A stretch of DNA of 64,000 nt from Roseburia faecis (GTDB taxonomy: Bacteria > Bacillota > Clostridia > Lachnospirales > Lachnospiraceae). The translations under genes and the position numbers were made by a program. Below, piece by piece: positions 18,684 through 27,744 of this stretch (its first letter is position 1; every line of letters begins with the position of its first letter). The notes beneath the pieces were generated by a model. That model did no database searches. It was not told the origin of the DNA and worked only from the letters and a program-made list of their open reading frames with translations. The stretch is taken from positions 1 through 64,000 of the forward strand of contig NZ_CVRR01000048.1 of assembly GCF_001406815.1 (NCBI RefSeq), given 5' to 3'.

Positions 18684-19208
18684 GTGAAAATTGATCTTTC
18701 AATCATTACAAAATCCATAAACAAGGAATTGACACAGGAGGCGGACATCTCGCTCACTTCCTTTCGTTCCCGCTTGGGAGATTTTCCTATTGTTCGCAAA
18801 GCGCCGGTGACATTGCAGATCCGTAATGAGGAGAATGCAGCGGTATTCGTTAAGGGTACGGTTGATATTGATGTGATGATTCCGTGTGCGCGGTGTCTTG
18901 AAGAAGTTCGGACGCCGATCCGTTTTGACATAGATAAGAAACTCACTGTTCGGGAAGAGGGACTTGTCGATGAAGAGATGGAGGAACCGGATTACCTGAT
19001 TGGGTTTGAACTGGATGTAGATAAACTTGTCTACGCCGAGATTTTGGTGAACTGGCCAATGAGAGTTCTGTGCAAGGACGATTGCAAAGGAATTTGTAAA
19101 GTCTGCGGGATGAACTTGAATAAGGGAGCCTGCAGTTGCCAGAGAACAGAGCTTGATCCAAGAATGGCAGCAATCCAAGATATATTTAACAGGTTTAAGG
19201 AGGTGTAA
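18684..19208 (+). CDS. yceD: YceD family protein (DUF177)
   Basis: A 174-residue protein of the DUF177/YceD family, found next to rpmF in most bacteria. Typical features: a central IPCARCLEEV motif and a Cys-rich end (CKDDCKGICKVCGMNLNKGACSC), probably binding zinc. In plants and E. coli the family is linked to 23S rRNA accumulation; its biochemistry is not settled. The start is GTG at 18684 with AGGAG upstream. Its last codons contain the rpmF ribosome site (AGGAGG), suggesting translational coupling. Confidence 0.85.
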   Translation: MKIDLSIITKSINKELTQEADISLTSFRSRLGDFPIVRKAPVTLQIRNEENAAVFVKGTVDIDVMIPCARCLEEVRTPIRFDIDKKLTVREEGLVDEEMEEPDYLIGFELDVDKLVYAEILVNWPMRVLCKDDCKGICKVCGMNLNKGACSCQRTELDPRMAAIQDIFNRFKEV

Positions 19209-19212
19209 ACAA

Positions 19213-19392
19213 ATGTCAATTTGTCCAAAGAATAAATCTTCTAAGGGAAGAAGAGATAAGAGAAGAGCAAACTGGAAAATGTCTGCTCCGACCTTAGTAA
19301 AGTGCAGCAAGTGCGGCGAATTAATGATGCCACACCGTGTATGCAAGAACTGCGGATCTTATAACAAAAAAGAGATTATCGCGCAGGACTAA
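19213..19392 (+). CDS. rpmF: Ribosomal protein bL32
   Basis: A 59-residue large-subunit protein: MSICPKNKSSKGRRDKRRAN, then CSKCG and CKNCG, the four-cysteine zinc-binding (C+) form of L32. The ATG at 19213 follows AGGAGG overlapping the yceD stop. A strong hairpin terminator follows, so yceD-rpmF forms a two-gene unit with possible read-through to plsX. Confidence 0.95.
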   Translation: MSICPKNKSSKGRRDKRRANWKMSAPTLVKCSKCGELMMPHRVCKNCGSYNKKEIIAQD

Positions 19393-19407
19393 TAAGGATA
19401 GGTCTTT

Positions 19408-19449
19408 AAAAATCAAGAGTTGGCGGTTTTGCTGACTCTTGATTTTTTT
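19408..19449 (+). terminator. Intrinsic terminator after rpmF
   Basis: A 13-bp stem AAAAATCAAGAGT (19408-19420) with ACTCTTGATTTTT (19435-19447), followed by further T. It ends the yceD-rpmF transcript before a new promoter for plsX. Confidence 0.8.
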
Positions 19450-19473
19450 GTGTCTGAAAGAGCCAATTTATCG

Positions 19474-19502
19474 TTGATTTATGGAATGATATATAGTATA
19501 TT
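19474..19502 (+). promoter_or_regulatory. Promoter for plsX
   Basis: TTGATT (19474-19479), 17-base spacer, TATATT (19497-19502). FapR-type operators were not recognised around it. Confidence 0.55.
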
Positions 19503-19532
19503 TTCTAGTAGATGCATAAGGAGGAACAGACC

Positions 19533-20558
19533 ATGCAGACAATCACGAAAGTAGCTCTTGATGCAATGGGCGGTGATAATGCACCGGCAGAAATTGTCAA
19601 GGGAGCAGTTGATGCGGTCTCTTCCCGTGAAGATATCAAAGTTTTTCTGGTTGGACAGGAGGACGTGGTAAGGGAAGAATTGCAGAAGTATCCATATCCG
19701 CAGGAGCGTATTGAGGTTGTGGATGCGCCTGAAGTAATTGAGATGGCAGAGCCACCCGTTCAGGCAATTCGAAAGAAAAAACAGTCATCCCTCGTTGTAG
19801 GTATGAATATGGTAAAACAAAGAGAAGCGGATGCATTTGTTTCCGCAGGAAGTTCCGGAGCGGTTCTGGTTGGCGGACAGACGATTGTCGGACGCATCCG
19901 TGGAATCAAACGCCCACCGCTGGCACCGATCATTCCGACGGAGACCGGAATTTCACTGTTGATCGACTGTGGCGCAAATGTAGACGCACGGCCGGAACAT
20001 TTATTACAGTTTGCAAAGATGGGTTCCGTTTATATGGAAAACGTTGTGGGGATTAAGAATCCGAGAGTGGCGATTGTAAATATTGGTGCGGAAGAGGAAA
20101 AGGGAAATGCTCTGGTAAAAGAAACATTTCCATTGTTAAAAGAATGTGAGGATATCAATTTTGTCGGAAGTATTGAGGCAAGAGAGATTCCACACGGTGG
20201 AGCAGATGTCATTGTGTGCGAGGCATTTGTCGGAAATGTCATTTTAAAATTATATGAAGGTCTCAGTTCAACATTGATCGGTGTGATCAAGGCGGGACTG
20301 ATGAGCAATTTAAAGAGCAAGATCGGTGCGGCACTGGCATTGCCGTCACTGAAAAAAACACTGAAAGCATTTGATGCGAGCCAGTATGGCGGAGCACCGC
20401 TTCTGGGACTGAATGGCCTTGTGGTAAAGACCCATGGAAGTTCCAGGGCAAAGGAAATTACCAATTCCATTTACCAGTGTGTGACATTCCGTGAAGAGAA
20501 TATTAACGAAATTATCAAAGAAAGAGTTGCAGATTCCAAAAATAATGAAGAAGAATAA
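19533..20558 (+). CDS. plsX: Phosphate acyltransferase PlsX
   Basis: A 341-residue enzyme that converts acyl-ACP to acyl-phosphate, feeding PlsY in phosphatidic acid synthesis. Signature segments: VALDAMGGDNAPAEIVKGA near the N-terminus, AFVSAGSSGAVLVGG, RPPLAPIIPT, LIDCGANVDARPEHLLQFA and GGAPLLGLNGLVVKTHGSS. An ATG at 19512 is in frame, but AAGGAGG (19518-19524) is correctly spaced for the ATG at 19533. The partner plsY is at 42644; acpP follows directly. Confidence 0.95.
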   Translation: MQTITKVALDAMGGDNAPAEIVKGAVDAVSSREDIKVFLVGQEDVVREELQKYPYPQERIEVVDAPEVIEMAEPPVQAIRKKKQSSLVVGMNMVKQREADAFVSAGSSGAVLVGGQTIVGRIRGIKRPPLAPIIPTETGISLLIDCGANVDARPEHLLQFAKMGSVYMENVVGIKNPRVAIVNIGAEEEKGNALVKETFPLLKECEDINFVGSIEAREIPHGGADVIVCEAFVGNVILKLYEGLSSTLIGVIKAGLMSNLKSKIGAALALPSLKKTLKAFDASQYGGAPLLGLNGLVVKTHGSSRAKEITNSIYQCVTFREENINEIIKERVADSKNNEEE

Positions 20559-20576
20559 GAAAGGAAATGAAGTATT

Positions 20577-20813
20577 ATGGAGTTCGAAAAATTAAAGAAG
20601 ATTATTGTGGACGTATTAAACGTGGACGAAAATGAGATTACGATGGATACCACATTCATCGATGATCTGGGAGCGGATTCCCTGGATGTATTCCAGATCA
20701 TTATGGGACTTGAGGAAGAATTTGATATTGAGATTCCAAACGAGCAGGCAGAAAAGATTGTTACAGTAGGGGATGCGGTAGAACAGATCAAAGCTGCAAT
20801 GAATGAAAACTAA
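20577..20813 (+). CDS. acpP: Acyl carrier protein
   Basis: A 78-residue acidic helical protein that carries fatty acyl chains on 4-prime-phosphopantetheine. The attachment serine is S35 in the GADSLDVFQ motif. It sits between plsX and rnc as in most Firmicutes. The phosphopantetheinyl transferase beginning at 63534 is Sfp-type and could be its modifier or serve another carrier. Confidence 0.96.
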   Translation: MEFEKLKKIIVDVLNVDENEITMDTTFIDDLGADSLDVFQIIMGLEEEFDIEIPNEQAEKIVTVGDAVEQIKAAMNEN

Positions 20814-20824
20814 ACACAGATACG

Positions 20825-20850
20825 AAAGGAGTCCGGTGGCGGACTCCTTT
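20825..20850 (+). promoter_or_regulatory. Hairpin between acpP and rnc
   Basis: An 11-bp perfect stem AAAGGAGTCCG / CGGACTCCTTT with a GTGG loop, 21 bases before the rnc start. The following ATTT is a poor U-tract, so it may attenuate transcription weakly or act as an RNA-processing site in the rnc leader. Confidence 0.5.
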
Positions 20851-20870
20851 ATTTCAGAAAGGGGAAAGAA

Positions 20871-21560
20871 GTGACAGATATTAAAAAATTTCAGGAAGTG
20901 ATCGGATATCACTTTCATGATGAAAAACTGCTTCGTCAGGCACTGACGCATAGTTCATTTGCCAATGAGAAGCACTTAAAGAAACATTCGGACAATGAGA
21001 GACTGGAGTTTTTGGGCGATGCTGTGCTTGAGATTATCTCCAGTGAATTTTTGTACAAAGAGTATCCGGACAAGCCGGAAGGAGAACTGACAAAACTGCG
21101 TGCAAGCATTGTCTGTGAACCGACACTGGCACTCTGTACCAAGGATATTGCTTTAGGAGAGTATCTTTTACTCGGAAAAGGAGAGGACCAGACCGGAGGA
21201 AGAGGCCGCAAATCTATTTTGTCTGATGCGCTTGAAGCTGTGATCGGGGCAATTTATTTGGATGGTGGTTTTGCTAATGCAAAAGAGTTTATTCATAAAT
21301 ATATTCTGACAGATATTGAACACAAACAGCTCTTTTATGATAGCAAGACTATCCTGCAGGAGGTTGTGCAGGGAGAACATGAGCAGCTTACTTATGTACT
21401 GACCGATGAGTCCGGTCCGGATCATAATAAGAGTTTTACTGTCCGTGCATGTATTGGAGAGCGTGTCATTGGCAGCGGAACCGGACATACAAAAAAAGCG
21501 GCGGAACAGGAGGCTGCATATCAGGCACTTCTGATGCTTAAAAATCAGCAAAGGGGATAA
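20871..21560 (+). CDS. rnc: Ribonuclease III
   Basis: A 229-residue double-strand-specific endoribonuclease for rRNA and mRNA processing. The catalytic domain has QALTHSSFANE, the signature NERLEFLGDAVLEI and, near residue 115, GRKSILSDALEAVIGAIYLDGG with the second acidic metal-binding set. The double-stranded RNA-binding domain is C-terminal (LQEVVQGEHEQLTYVL to GHTKKAAEQEAAYQAL). The start is GTG at 20871. It lies three bases before smc, in the standard acpP-rnc-smc-ftsY order. Confidence 0.95.
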   Translation: MTDIKKFQEVIGYHFHDEKLLRQALTHSSFANEKHLKKHSDNERLEFLGDAVLEIISSEFLYKEYPDKPEGELTKLRASIVCEPTLALCTKDIALGEYLLLGKGEDQTGGRGRKSILSDALEAVIGAIYLDGGFANAKEFIHKYILTDIEHKQLFYDSKTILQEVVQGEHEQLTYVLTDESGPDHNKSFTVRACIGERVIGSGTGHTKKAAEQEAAYQALLMLKNQQRG

Positions 21561-21563
21561 TAC

Positions 21564-24500
21564 ATGTATTTAAAAAGTATTGAGGTGCAGGGATTTAAAT
21601 CATTTGCAAACAAAATTGTATTTGAATTCCACCAGGGAATCACGGGCATTGTAGGACCGAACGGAAGTGGAAAAAGTAACGTTGCGGATGCGGTGCGCTG
21701 GGTACTTGGAGAGCAGTCGGTCAAGCAGCTGCGTGGGTCTTCCATGCAGGATGTTATTTTTGCGGGTACGGAGAACCGGAAACCGCTCAGCTATGCGTAT
21801 GTAGCGATTACACTGGATAATTCCGACCATAAACTGGCAATCGACTATGAGGAAGTCACCGTTGCCAGACGTCTGTATCGTTCCGGAGAGAGTGAATATC
21901 TGATCAATGGCAGTCCGTGCCGACTGAAAGAAGTTTCAGAATTGTTTTATGATACCGGTATCGGAAAAGAAGGATATTCGATCATTGGACAGGGACAGAT
22001 TGACCGGATCTTAAGCGGCAAACCGGAAGAACGGCGCGAACTTTTTGATGAGGCGGCAGGAATAGTAAAATTCAAAAAACGAAAAGCGACTGCACAAAAA
22101 AAGTTAGAGAATGAGAGAGACAATCTGGTCCGTGTAAACGATATTTTGTCGGAACTGGAACGCCAGGTGGAACCGTTACAGCTGCAGTCGGAAAAGGCAA
22201 AAACCTATTTAAAAAAGAAGAATGAGCTGAAAGATTATGATGTCAACATGTTTCTCATGGAAACAGAGAGAATCGCATCCGAGCAGCGTGAAGTAGAGGA
22301 AAAATTCAAAATTGCAGATGAACAGCTGAAAGAAAGCGCGGATGCAAGGGAAAAGATCCGCCAGGAATATGACCGTTTGGGCGAAAGCATCACGGAAATG
22401 GACGAAAAGATCAATGCAATCCGGGAAAATATCAGCAATACGTCTGTGATGAAGGAAAAACTCGAAAGCCAGATCCAGATACTGGCAGAGCAGATCCATA
22501 CGGCAGAGATGACAGATGAACATCTGCAGAGCCGTCTGGATGCCATTGCGCGGGAACAGAAGGAAAAGGAGGAGGCAAAAGCTTCCTACGAGAAAGAAAA
22601 ACATTCCGGTGATGAACAGCTTGCACAGGTACGGAAACGACAGGAAGAAGCAGCACAGACACTGGCAGAGATACAGAAACAGATTGCATCCTGTAATGAG
22701 GGAATGGAACAGGGGCAGAAAGAATTGTTTGCGCTGTTAAACCGCAGAGCAGATATTCAGGCCAAACAGCAGCGTTCCGATACCATGGTGGAGCAGATCA
22801 ATATACGAAAAGCAGAGCTTGGAAAGCGTCTGCTGGACAGAAAAACGCAGGAAACGGATCTGGATTCGGTTCTTGCAGACTGCAAAAAAGATCTCGAAGA
22901 GGTCAGTGCGCATATCCGAAAACTTTCGGAGCAGGAAAAAGAATTAAGTGCAAAGGAAAAAGAATGGAGAACTAAGGCAAAGGAAAATGACCGTGCACTG
23001 GAAGAAAAGCAAAACGAATTTCACAGGCAGCAGTCTCGTCTGGAGTCGCTTAAAAATATTGCGGAGCGCTATGACGGATACGGAAACAGTATCCGCAAAG
23101 TGATGGAACAGAAAGAACATAATCCGGGATTACTCGGGGTTGTGTCAGATCTGATTCAGGTGGATAAGAAATATGAGATTGCGATTGAGACCGCTCTGGG
23201 TGGAAACATTCAGAATATTGTGACGGAAGATGAAGCAACGGCAAAGAAAATGATTGCATTTCTGAAGCAGAACCGTTTCGGACGTGCAACATTTCTTCCG
23301 CTGACCAGTGTAAGAGCAAGAAAAAATCCGAAGAATGAAGCGGCACTGAAGGAGCCCGGAGTCATTGGAATTGCCAGTCAGCTGGTAAAGTGTGAGCAAA
23401 AGTATGAGGAAGTGGCGGCGTATCTGCTGGGGCGTGTGCTTGTGGCAGATTCGATTGATCATGCGATTGCACTTGCAAAGAAGAATCATTACAGTTTACA
23501 TATTGTAACTCTCGAGGGAGAATATTTAAGCCCCGGTGGTTCCATGACGGGTGGAGCATTTAAAAATTCATCCAATCTGCTGGCAAGACGCCGCGAAGTG
23601 GAGGAACTGGAAACGAAAACGAATCGTCTGCTTCAGGAGATTGCGCAGATAAAAAACCGCAGGGAGGATCTTCTTACGGCCATTGAGCTGAATGAGGAAG
23701 AGCTGGAACAGGTGAAAGAAACCCTGCAGAAAGAATTTATTCGTCAGAATACTGCAAAGATCAATGTGGATCGCGCAATGCAGCAGAAAAATGAGAGTGA
23801 AGAAGTATTTTCAAGTCTCATGAAGGAACGGCAGCAGATGGATCGGCAGGTAGAAGAAATCCGTGCAGATCAGACAGGCATTAAGGAGGAACTGGAACAT
23901 TCCAGACAACGGGAAACGGAAATCCAGCATGCGAATGAAGCGTTTCAGAAGATGCTTGAAGAACAGAAAGAACTGGAAAATAAAGCGGAATCGGAACTTT
24001 CCGGAATTCAGCTTGAGGAAGCGAATATCCGGCAGAAAGTAGAATTTGCCCAGACAAACGTGGAACGTATCAATGGAGATCTGGAAAAATTTGAGACGGA
24101 AAAGACCGGGCTTCTGGAGAATGCGAAAAATTTCAAAGAAGATGTGGAAAAGAAACAGCACGATATTGCAGAAATCCAAAAGACGATCCTTGCTTCTTCG
24201 GATTCCCATGGGCAACTGGAACAGAAACTTCGTGAAAGCGTAGAACAAAAAGAACAGATGTCTGCGGAATACCGGGGATTTTTCCGGAAACAGGAGGAAA
24301 TTTCCGAGCGGTGTAACGGATTGGATAAAGAAGTGTTCCGTCTGAACAACCAGCGGGAAAAGCTGAATGAATCTGCAGAACAACAGACAAATTATCTGTG
24401 GGAAGAATATGAACTGACACCGCATGCGGCAGCAGAATTAAGAAACAGTGAATACGAAGATCCGCTTGCTTTAAAGAAACTGATCGCAGCAGTAAAGGAT

Positions 24501-25121
24501 GAGATCCGGAAGCTGGGAACAGTCAACGTCAATGCCATTGAAGAATACAAAGAAGTTTCGGAACGTTATACGTTCCTGAAAGGGCAGCATGATGATCTGG
24601 TTGAGGCAGAGCAGACGCTGCTCGGCATCATAGAAGATCTCGACAGCGGCATGAGAAAACAGTTTCTGGAAAAGTTTGCGGAAATCCAGAAAGAATTCAA
24701 TGCATCATTCAAGCACCTGTTCGGTGGCGGACATGGAGCTTTGGAACTGGTGGAGGATGAGGATATTCTCGAATGTGGCATCCGCATCATCGCGCAGCCG
24801 CCGGGAAAGAAGCTGCAGAATATGATGCAGATGTCCGGTGGTGAGAAAGCACTGACGGCGATTGCACTGCTGTTTGCGATTCAGGCACTGAAACCTTCAC
24901 CGTTTTGTCTTCTGGATGAGATTGAAGCAGCACTTGATGATTCTAACGTCTCAAGGTTTGCAAGTTACTTAAATAAGCTGACAAAAAACACACAGTTTAT
25001 TGTAATTACGCACAGACGTGGTACAATGACAGCAGCGGACCGGTTGTATGGAATTACCATGCAGGAAAAAGGTGTATCGACACTTGTGTCGGTAGATCTG
25101 ATTGAACATGATTTGAACTGA
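21564..25121 (+). CDS. smc: Chromosome segregation protein SMC
   Basis: A 1185-residue condensin ATPase. The N-terminal head has Walker A GPNGSGKSNVADAVRWVLGE; two long coiled coils (about 170-500 and 670-1000) flank the hinge (about 510-665, with GYGNSIRKVM, GGNIQNIVTEDEATA and LSPGGSMTGG). The C-terminal head carries MSGGEKALTAIALL and Walker B FCLLDEIEAALDD. Length and layout are standard. It lies between rnc and ftsY. ScpA and ScpB are not in the window. Confidence 0.96.
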   Translation: MYLKSIEVQGFKSFANKIVFEFHQGITGIVGPNGSGKSNVADAVRWVLGEQSVKQLRGSSMQDVIFAGTENRKPLSYAYVAITLDNSDHKLAIDYEEVTVARRLYRSGESEYLINGSPCRLKEVSELFYDTGIGKEGYSIIGQGQIDRILSGKPEERRELFDEAAGIVKFKKRKATAQKKLENERDNLVRVNDILSELERQVEPLQLQSEKAKTYLKKKNELKDYDVNMFLMETERIASEQREVEEKFKIADEQLKESADAREKIRQEYDRLGESITEMDEKINAIRENISNTSVMKEKLESQIQILAEQIHTAEMTDEHLQSRLDAIAREQKEKEEAKASYEKEKHSGDEQLAQVRKRQEEAAQTLAEIQKQIASCNEGMEQGQKELFALLNRRADIQAKQQRSDTMVEQINIRKAELGKRLLDRKTQETDLDSVLADCKKDLEEVSAHIRKLSEQEKELSAKEKEWRTKAKENDRALEEKQNEFHRQQSRLESLKNIAERYDGYGNSIRKVMEQKEHNPGLLGVVSDLIQVDKKYEIAIETALGGNIQNIVTEDEATAKKMIAFLKQNRFGRATFLPLTSVRARKNPKNEAALKEPGVIGIASQLVKCEQKYEEVAAYLLGRVLVADSIDHAIALAKKNHYSLHIVTLEGEYLSPGGSMTGGAFKNSSNLLARRREVEELETKTNRLLQEIAQIKNRREDLLTAIELNEEELEQVKETLQKEFIRQNTAKINVDRAMQQKNESEEVFSSLMKERQQMDRQVEEIRADQTGIKEELEHSRQRETEIQHANEAFQKMLEEQKELENKAESELSGIQLEEANIRQKVEFAQTNVERINGDLEKFETEKTGLLENAKNFKEDVEKKQHDIAEIQKTILASSDSHGQLEQKLRESVEQKEQMSAEYRGFFRKQEEISERCNGLDKEVFRLNNQREKLNESAEQQTNYLWEEYELTPHAAAELRNSEYEDPLALKKLIAAVKDEIRKLGTVNVNAIEEYKEVSERYTFLKGQHDDLVEAEQTLLGIIEDLDSGMRKQFLEKFAEIQKEFNASFKHLFGGGHGALELVEDEDILECGIRIIAQPPGKKLQNMMQMSGGEKALTAIALLFAIQALKPSPFCLLDEIEAALDDSNVSRFASYLNKLTKNTQFIVITHRRGTMTAADRLYGITMQEKGVSTLVSVDLIEHDLN

Positions 25122-25164
25122 TTGATTATGTAAAAAGAAAGAAGCGATAAGAAAGGAAACTGAT

Positions 25165-26127
25165 ATGGGAGAAAAGAAAGGTTTTTTCAGCCGGCTTGTC
25201 GAAGGATTGACCAAGACAAGAGATAATATTGTATCCGGAATTGATTCGGTATTTCACGGTTTTTCTAAAATTGATGATGAATTTTACGAGGAACTGGAAG
25301 AAATTCTGATTATGGGTGATCTGGGCGTTAAGGCTACCGAGTCGATTCTGGATGATCTGCGTGAAAAAGTAAAGGCAAACCATGTGAAAGAGCCTGCAGA
25401 ATGCAAACAGCTTCTGATCGACAGCATCAAACAGCAGATGCAGGTCGGTGAGACGGCATACCGCTTTGAAGAAGAGACATCCGTTGTCCTTGTGATCGGA
25501 GTCAATGGTGTGGGAAAGACCACAACCGTCGGAAAACTTGCAGGTAAACTGAAGGAGCAGGGAAAAAAGGTTGTGATTGCCGGTGCGGATACTTTCCGTG
25601 CAGCAGCAGGAGATCAGCTCAAAGAGTGGGCGGACCGTTCGGGAGTTGACATGATTGGCGGAACGGAAGGCGCAGATCCGGGATCTGTGGTTTATGATGC
25701 AACGGCTGCAGCAAAGGCCAGAAATGCAGATGTGCTTCTGGTCGATACGGCAGGACGTCTGCACAACAAGAAAAATCTGATGAATGAGCTTGGAAAAATT
25801 AACAAGATTCTCGAAAAAGAGTATCCACAGGCGTATCGGGAGACGCTGGTTGTGCTGGATGCGACAACCGGACAGAATGCGCTGGTTCAGGCAAAGGAAT
25901 TTTCCGATGTGGCAAAGATTTCCGGAATTGTGCTGACAAAGATGGATGGAACAGCCAAGGGAGGAATTGCGGTGGCAATTCAGGCGGAACTTGGAGTGCC
26001 GGTCAAATATATCGGCGTGGGAGAGACCATTGATGACCTCCAGAAATTTGACCCGGATGAATTTGTGAATGCATTGTTTGACGTAAAAAATAAGGAGGAC
26101 AACGATGAAGATGCTGACGCTAGATAA
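25165..26127 (+). CDS. ftsY: Signal recognition particle receptor FtsY
   Basis: A 320-residue SRP GTPase that docks Ffh-ribosome complexes at the membrane. It has the short N domain (helical, about 1-90), then the G domain with GVNGVGKTTTVGKLA (G1), ADTFRAAAGDQL, DTAGRL (G3), TKMDGTAKGG (G4) and the closing GVGETIDDLQKFD. The acidic A domain of E. coli FtsY is missing, as usual in Gram-positives. Its last 23 bases overlap the threonine ammonia-lyase start, so the two are translated from one message. Confidence 0.95.
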   Translation: MGEKKGFFSRLVEGLTKTRDNIVSGIDSVFHGFSKIDDEFYEELEEILIMGDLGVKATESILDDLREKVKANHVKEPAECKQLLIDSIKQQMQVGETAYRFEEETSVVLVIGVNGVGKTTTVGKLAGKLKEQGKKVVIAGADTFRAAAGDQLKEWADRSGVDMIGGTEGADPGSVVYDATAAAKARNADVLLVDTAGRLHNKKNLMNELGKINKILEKEYPQAYRETLVVLDATTGQNALVQAKEFSDVAKISGIVLTKMDGTAKGGIAVAIQAELGVPVKYIGVGETIDDLQKFDPDEFVNALFDVKNKEDNDEDADAR

Positions 26128-27322
26128 ATTTGAAGAAGCAAGTGAAAAAGTAAAAGAGGTTACTCTGGAGACAAAACTTGTATACAGTGATTACTTAAGT
26201 GACCAGACAGGCAATAAAGTATATTTAAAGCCGGAGAATATGCAGTTTACCGGGGCATACAAAGTAAGAGGTGCTTATTATAAAATCAGCACGCTCTCAA
26301 AGGAAGAACGTCAGAGAGGACTGATTACAGCATCTGCCGGAAACCATGCGCAGGGAGTGGCATATGCCGCAAAGTGCTACGGCTGTAAGGCGGTAATTGT
26401 AATGCCAACCACCACGCCGCTGATCAAGGTGAATCGTACCAAGAGTTACGGTGCGGAAGTTGTGTTGTACGGAGATGTATATGATGAGGCATGTGCACAT
26501 GCACTGGAGCTGGCAGAAAAAAATGGATATACCTTTATTCATCCGTTCGATGATCTGGCAGTGGCAACCGGTCAGGGAACCATTGCAATGGAGATCTTTA
26601 AGGAACTTCCGCTGGTAGAGTACATTCTTGTTCCGATTGGGGGAGGCGGACTGGCAACCGGCGTATCCACACTTGCAAAGCTGCTTAATCCAAAGATTAA
26701 GGTGATCGGTGTGGAGCCGGCTGGTGCAAACTGTATGCAGGCTTCATTTGCAGCCGGAAAAGTGACAACGCTTCCGACAGTAAATACAATCGCCGACGGT
26801 ACTGCCGTAAAGACACCGGGAAGCAAAATTTTCCCATATATCCAGAAAAATCTGGATGACATCATCACGGTAACGGATGATGAACTGATCGTAAGCTTTC
26901 TGGATATGGTGGAAAACCACAAGATGATTGTAGAAAATTCCGGACTGCTTACGGTAGCGGCATTAAAGCATTTGGATGTTAAGGACAAGCGGGTGGTATC
27001 CATCTTAAGCGGTGGAAACATGGATGTAATCACAATGTCTTCCGTGGTACAGCAGGGACTGATTTTCCGTGACCGTATCTTTACCGTTTCGGTATTGCTT
27101 CCGGATAAGCCGGGAGAACTGGCGAAAGTTTCCGAGACACTGGCAAAAGAGCAGGGAAATGTCATCAAACTCGAACACAATCAGTTTGTTTCCACGAACC
27201 GGAATGCCGCAGTTGAACTTCGGATTACATTGGAGTGTTTTGGTACCGATCACAAGAAGCAGATTATCAAGGCGCTGGAAAAGGCCGGATATAAGCCAAA
27301 GATCGTAAGAACCATGATTTAA
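26105..27322 (+). CDS. ilvA: Threonine ammonia-lyase with ACT domain
   Basis: A 405-residue PLP enzyme deaminating threonine to 2-oxobutanoate. The PLP lysine is K53 in [22 protein letters not shown] binds the substrate carboxylate and GGGGLATG binds the cofactor phosphate. After residue about 325 there is an ACT-like domain ([18 protein letters not shown]), typical of the mid-length IlvA/TdcB form. Whether it is biosynthetic or catabolic cannot be read from sequence. GGAGG lies 6 bases before the ATG, inside ftsY. It separates ftsY from ylxM-ffh and ends in a strong terminator. Confidence 0.93.
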   Translation: MKMLTLDKFEEASEKVKEVTLETKLVYSDYLSDQTGNKVYLKPENMQFTGAYKVRGAYYKISTLSKEERQRGLITASAGNHAQGVAYAAKCYGCKAVIVMPTTTPLIKVNRTKSYGAEVVLYGDVYDEACAHALELAEKNGYTFIHPFDDLAVATGQGTIAMEIFKELPLVEYILVPIGGGGLATGVSTLAKLLNPKIKVIGVEPAGANCMQASFAAGKVTTLPTVNTIADGTAVKTPGSKIFPYIQKNLDDIITVTDDELIVSFLDMVENHKMIVENSGLLTVAALKHLDVKDKRVVSILSGGNMDVITMSSVVQQGLIFRDRIFTVSVLLPDKPGELAKVSETLAKEQGNVIKLEHNQFVSTNRNAAVELRITLECFGTDHKKQIIKALEKAGYKPKIVRTMI

Positions 27323-27331
27323 AAATAAATT

Positions 27332-27370
27332 ACAAGGTGTCAAGAAAAAATACTTGACACCTTGTTTTCT
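27332..27370 (+). terminator. Terminator of ilvA, overlapping the next promoter
   Basis: A perfect 13-bp inverted repeat (ACAAGGTGTCAAG at 27332-27344; CTTGACACCTTGT at 27353-27365) with an A-rich 8-base loop and a TTTCT tail. The right arm contains the -35 hexamer of the ylxM promoter. Confidence 0.85.
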
Positions 27371-27382
27371 TTATGGTAAAGT
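27354..27382 (+). promoter_or_regulatory. Promoter of the ylxM-ffh operon
   Basis: TTGACA (27354-27359), inside the terminator stem, 17-base spacer, TAAAGT (27377-27382, 4/6). It would restart transcription just past the ilvA terminator, 17 bases before the ylxM start. Confidence 0.6.
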
Positions 27383-27398
27383 ATCCAAGGTGATTGAT

Positions 27399-27743
27399 GT
27401 GGAAGAAAAGTTACAACAGGCTTATTTATATGATTTTTATGGCGAGTTACTGAATGAACATCAGCGCCGGATCTATGAGGACTTCGTGTTCAATGATCTT
27501 TCTCTCGGTGAGATTGCCGGGGAGGAGGGGATTACCAGACAGGGCGTGGCAGATATGATCAAACGCTGTGGAAAGAAGCTTTCGGATTATGAAAAGAAAC
27601 TTCATCTGGTAGAGAAGTTCTTATCTGTGAAGCAGGATGTGGAGGAAATTCACAGACTGGCAGAACAGTTTCATCAAACAAAAGATGAACAGATCGTAGA
27701 ACAGATCGCAACGATTTCAAATCAGATTTTGGAGGAGCTGTAG
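27399..27743 (+). CDS. ylxM: SRP-associated helix-turn-helix protein YlxM
   Basis: A 114-residue UPF0122 family protein with the hallmark [20 protein letters not shown] and a sigma-70 region 4-like helix-turn-helix ([20 protein letters not shown]). YlxM always accompanies ffh and in streptococci modulates SRP assembly. The frame is open from 27354, but residues before V16 do not look like the family and the promoter -10 lies at 27377-27382; GTG at 27399 with AAGGTG upstream is the likely start. The stop is one base before the ffh ATG. Confidence 0.88.
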   Translation: MEEKLQQAYLYDFYGELLNEHQRRIYEDFVFNDLSLGEIAGEEGITRQGVADMIKRCGKKLSDYEKKLHLVEKFLSVKQDVEEIHRLAEQFHQTKDEQIVEQIATISNQILEEL

Positions 27744-27744
27744 T

